From NCBI GenBank assembly GCA_019925095.2, contig CM034398.1, positions 6,339,001 through 6,403,000 of the forward strand: a DNA stretch of 64,000 nucleotides, in the 5' to 3' direction. The notes beneath the pieces are model-generated. The model ran no database searches. It saw nothing but the letters and a program-made list of their open reading frames with translations, and was not told the DNA's origin. Source of the stretch: Dendrolimus kikuchii (Eukaryota; Arthropoda; Insecta; Lepidoptera; Lasiocampidae). Each line of letters begins with the position of its first letter. Within the stretch, counting starts at the first letter, position 1. The position numbers and the translations under genes were made by a program. This document shows, piece after piece, positions 25,901-31,900 of the stretch.

Positions 25901-28900
25901 GATCTTGCTTTGGCCGAGACATTCGCTGTTCGTGCACATCGAGACAGGATTGCTAAAGGTATAAGTACTGTTAACCCTTTTGAGGTTAAAAAGTTAACAT
26001 TATTTTAGTCCAAAGCTACCCGCTGACATCAAAATTGCCGCGCCAAAACCAAGACAATTATATCGTCTTTTTTACTCTAATACAAATTCTATGTAGTTAG
26101 AGGGAGAAAGCAGCAGTTCAACGTTCGTTTCAATTATCTGTACTTGATCACAAATTTGTGGTGGTTCCGTCTTAAAGGGTTAAAAGGAAAATACAATAAT
26201 GATCTTAACAATTTTCTTCTAATTGTAGTCCATTATGAGGTTTTGAATATGTTATTAGCTTACCTGTTATCCTATAGTGCTCAGTCACGCCAGAACAGTT
26301 GAATGGATCTCGATGAAATTTGGCACATAGATAGATCATAGTCTGGAATATTATATAGACTAATTTTTATCCCGGAAAAATGTACGGTTCCCGTTCTTAA
26401 CACCAGCGAAGCCGTGGGCAAAAGCTAGTAGTAATATTATTATTGTTAGTACATATACAGGTGCATTTTTCACAGAACAGACTGTTCCACAGAAAATTAT
26501 GTTTAACTATTTGACAATAAAGTTTAAAATTACTTAGATCAAAGTTGTTTGATTTTCTATCTTGTCTAAGAATATTGTTTAGAGATGTAAAACCTTTTTA
26601 TTGGTTTCAATATTTATGTTAATCGTAATGATTATATCCTCTTTGTTCACTATTGTAAATCTTAGCGTCTGTTATTGTCAACATTGGAATTTAGGTTTTT
26701 CACGTTTCTATATTTTATAAATGTACCATTTAATATTTTCTTAAGTTTTCGCGAATAGTATACATAATAAAACTACGTTTTAACGGTTTTGAGTGCGGTA
26801 ATTTATTTGATTTTTATTATTCTGACGTTTCGGCCACTGTTCAGTAGTCGTGATCACGGAAGACGCGGAATTATTATAAAATATGCCATTTATTAAGAAG
26901 TTGGCAGTATTGTTTCTTTTACTCGTGCAAGCCAAAGTCGACTTTAAGGTGACGAACATTTTCATTCCGCGACTGTACCTTCATAAAACGGTCCTATATG
27001 CCTGTTATTATTTATCATTCATTCTCTGCTTATTAGAATAATTTAATCGTTTACAGAACATAAAGAAGTGTACAAGTCGATAGTGATCCAGTTATGCCAG
27101 CTGTGTACATGGATAAGTGCCTGCGCAAGTATGCGTTGCACCGTCGGCGCGCCCAGCGACAAAGTATTCTCCGTTTGTATGACGTTTTACAAGATACTAT
27201 GTAAGCTGGCCAAGCAGATAGATGTTAGCACCGCACAATTAGTACGGTAAATAAGTAATTTGTATTGTTTTTGAGAACATATGCATAAAACGAGCCTCAA
27301 ACCGATTATTAGACCGTTCAATTCTATCTTCCAGTTTGAATGTATCAAGCAAAATGTACCATATAAATATAAAGTTTAATCGTTCAATTTCATTGAATAA
27401 CTTCGTTTTCTTTCAATTTTGTGCCTTTTAACCAAATTGATTCAATTCGGTTCATCCGGCTAATGTCAGCAGTGGGAGCCATTATGATATTTATAACGAT
27501 GAATCTCACTTCAAACACTAATTGTATATTATTAGTATGTATTATTATCAGTGCATCCGGTTTAGAGTGCCGATTGTCTATGCTTTGGCCTCCCGATGAT
27601 CTACTACATGTAAATGTGTCAAACTATTCTGTTTGGTTGATGTATAGATTTGAGTTTGAGACCCGTTTCTTTCGGATCTTTAAAAACTACAAAACGTAAT
27701 TATTTGTATACTGCCTTTTTCTATGGTGTACCGTGTCAAATATACGAACAGTCGCTGAATAAAAATTATCGTCGCCTTAAAGTATACTTTTGCTTGCACG
27801 AGTACAAGAAACAATACTGCCAACATTTGAATAAATGTTCAGATTATTGTACAGTAAAAAAAAAAGAAAATTACAATTTTGACAATGACAGACGCTGCGA
27901 TTAGCAATAAACAAAGAGGATTGGAAGATCACCGACCAAATTTTTCTTTTCGCATTTATACTCTTATATGCACCTGACATTTTACCACCTACTGTGACAT
28001 TGGCCAAATCAATGCAAACTGCGTTGGAGCCATAATCCAAAAAAAGAAGAAGAAGAAGAACAAAGAGGATATAATCACTACGCTTAACATAACTATTAAA
28101 ACCAATATATAGGTTTTACATGTCTAAACAATCTTCTAAGATAAGATAGAAAATCAAACAATTTGGATTTAAGTAATTTTAAAGTTTATTGTAAATAGTC
28201 AAACGTAATTTTCTACGGAACGGTCTGTTCTGTGACTTCGTTTGAAAAGGTAGCATGTGCTGGCAGACCGTTAAATGAATAAATTTGAAAACTGGCGAAC
28301 ATTTTCATACCTCGACTGTACGTACGGAATTAATGGTAATTTGTCTACCAAACAGCGAAAGGAAATTCTATGAAGATATTATTTTTTAGTCGAAATATTA
28401 CTTTTATTTAAATTTCCTTTTTAGCTTCGAACGCCTGTTGAAACTGTGCGGCAAAAAGTTGTCAAATATCATTGCCAATTTCATAACGTACGTAGAGGCG
28501 TCCCAGCAACAAGGAAAGCCGAATCAAGTGTTGCGAAGGACCAGACTCATACCCTTCTTGATATTCGCAGCTGAACAATTCAACAACAAGATCATTAAGA
28601 TGGCTAATAAGGCAAAGGTGAGTATTGTTACTTATAATATAACGGGCTTGACCCCTCGTTATAAGTAATCAAACAAAAGTAAGTATCAAATCATATTGAT
28701 ACCAAAGCATATTGGATAATAAATAAATAAATGTATCCGTACAGGAACGGAGAAAGAATACAATGTCCTGCGGCCGGGCGGCCTGTCGTAAGAGGCGACT
28801 TAACAGCCCACAGCCAGGTGGTAGGGCATTTGCCCGACTGGATGGCTACCACCCCTGGTCTAAAGTATGTCGCCATAACAACCTTGAGTTGTGTTCCGAC

Positions 28901-31900
28901 ATTAGTGACCAGGTTCCAGTCTCCCTTAAGAGAGCAGCAGCGCATTTGTAGCAACTTTGGTGTTGCAAATGTCCATAGGCGATGGTAACCGCTTTCCATC
29001 AAGTGTGCCGTCTGCCTGTCTGCTGATCTCCTGCAATTAAAAAAAAAATGCCGACTTAAAATCTCGTAATTTTATTCACAACGCTTACAAACAGCCAAAG
29101 TTATATAAAAATCGAAATGTATGCTGGGACACATAGTAGAAGTGAAACTTCAACGGACAAGTGGAAAAACGAATGGCAACGGATAAATGACAAAACAAAT
29201 CGCAACAAAATTTTAACCTGAAGTTTTACGGGCAGATTGTTAATGTACTTGTCCAATTTGAAAACCTGTCCGTAAAACTTTAAGTTAAAATTTTGATGCG
29301 ATTCGTTTTTCCACTTGTCCGTTGAAGTTTCACTTCTACTATGTGTCCCAGCACACATTTCGATTTTTCGCAGGTTTACTGCAAATTATGATTTGGTTAG
29401 GTTAGGTACATTTTAATGAATGCATTTTCTATTTACACTTGTTTTTAAACTTTATTTATCAGAAAAGCAAACAGATACAATATATATTTTATAACTAATG
29501 TAATAATCTGTATGTAATAATATGGTATCCAACAGCACTTTTCACATTTTATTTTAGGACATATAACAATTTTTTTTTTACCGCTAACCAGGCAACTTAC
29601 ATGTAATAACAAAAATAATGATACAAATACAGCATTAAGGTGGAGACGACGTGCTTAAAAGTTTGTTTAATAGATCATGTTTGAACATATTTTATTTTAT
29701 TAAAACAAAAAAACTGAATTCGATCCAGAACTAAAAAACGCATCCATAGTATACTCTAAAATTATGCCGCCTCTCACCACGTCTATTCTCCACGCGGTCG
29801 TAACGCTTTTTCGTGACAGAAAAATCCTAAGACTCCACGTTTATATAGAAGTTGCACTTCAACAAGTTTGTTAAATCACTAATGGCCGGTTACTATATCT
29901 CATTGTTCATTAATTTGCTTTACTATCGGTAGTATTTTGACATTACTTCTATGGACCTTTGTCAAATTTTAACCGGACCGGACCTAAGATTTAGGAACCG
30001 GCTATTAATCGTAATAGGATTCAGTTGGTAACACTTTTTATCGTGATTAAGAGGAATTTCAACTCCGCTCTCCGTGCTGAGCTTATTTATCAACACTAAA
30101 TCCGAATAAATAATCGGCAGACACACCCACATATTGTATGTCCCCAAATTAAGCAAGTTAAGCTTGTGCTATGGGTAATATACAACGGACTACTCTGGGG
30201 CCGATCCCTGACACCCAGACATTTACTATACCAGGAATCAAACCCGGAGCCTCTGCGTTGCATTGAAGTAGGCTGGCAAAGGCTTAGCCCGCTCAACCAC
30301 AGAGGCCGAATAAAAACGCCTACTTTGTAAAGCAATATGGAACAGTAATGAGAATTTTCCAAATGCCCCTCTCGTGTAATAGCAATAGAACGAATAATGG
30401 TTATTTAAACAGCACGTCGGTATTGCAAAGAAATTCCTTAGAATTCGAACGATGAATACGTTCGTAAAGGAAGAAGAATCTTATATCTTATACTAATATA
30501 TAAAGCTGGAGAGTTTGTTTGTCTGAACGCGCTAATCTCAGGAACTACTGGTCTGATTTAAAAAATTCTTTCAGTGTTAGATAGCCCATTTATCGAGGAA
30601 GGCTATAGGCTATATATCATCACAACTAAGACCAACAGCAGCGGAGCACCAATGAAGAATATTTCAAAATCGGGGGTTTTTTTAACTTACATAATATAAT
30701 TATTAGATAGTGGCAGTGTCAGCGAAACTATTGGCGTTGCCATGACGACGTGTTTGTTAGTGAATTGCAACGGCGGCATTAGGGAAACGCGACCGCAGCG
30801 CCATCTTTTGGCTATATTCTTCTTTTCCACGGCAACGAAGTAATTTATTGGCTGACTTGACTATTATTATAAGCTAGCTTTGTAGTTTCAAAATTCTAAG
30901 AGCTGAATTTTCGCAACGTCCTTGTCCGAATTAGCATCCCTGTTTTTTTTTTCATTTTTAAATTCAATGTACAAACTCGACTCCTCATAAATTTAAAGTG
31001 CCCTATATACGTGCGAGCTAGTACGCGTGCTTATGGCTTGACGATATTTGTCACTTCTGAAAGTTAATTAGTAATATTTCAGCTGAACTGGCAGCAGTAC
31101 CTTTCACTGGGTACAGCGCGTGACTTTAGGATCGACATGCAGGCTCTGAAAGAGGCTTATCGCACGAATGACAACGAGGACGCACAAGGAAGTGATGTCG
31201 GTAAGAAAAAAATCAACAAATAGATATAATAAATAATCGGCAGCCAAAGTTCCCAGACACTCAGACCATAGTAAATAATGGAAAGTTCGTTTATGAGGCC
31301 AGGAAGCGAACCCGGGATCTATGCGTTCTAGTGAGCTAGGCGCTGAAAAGCTTAGACTAGTCAACCAGAGGGACCGTCAAACATAAACAAGCAATAAAAA
31401 CCTTAAGTTGCGTTTTTTTGAAATGTAATTTTGTTACCACACGCGACGTCGAGTGTCCATTTTTCAGTTTGTTCTGTCACGCTACATCTAGTGGCGATGT
31501 GGGAATATGGTGTACGCTGTGTATTAAAATTAGTAAGTGCTTTACATTCCGTGCACAATTGCCAGGTGGTGGGACATCTGTTTGGATGACTAGTACACCT
31601 GGTCTAGAGTATGCCGCCAGTTGTATTCCGGTTTTAGTGGCCAAGTTTCAGGCTCTCTTATTCAAGGCCGGCAGCATGTTGGTAGTACCGCTGGTTTTGC
31701 AAATGTCCATAGACTACTTTCCATCATGTAGGCTGTTAGCTTTACCGCTGTACTCCAACAATTAAAAAAGGAACAAAAACATAATTATGACTTTTAATAG
31801 CTGACTAACGATAAACCGCGTCTACCTTTTAGTTCTTCGCGGTTTCACTACATTATTAAATTTTGAGATATATATATAATTTCCTGTTAATCATCCATAT

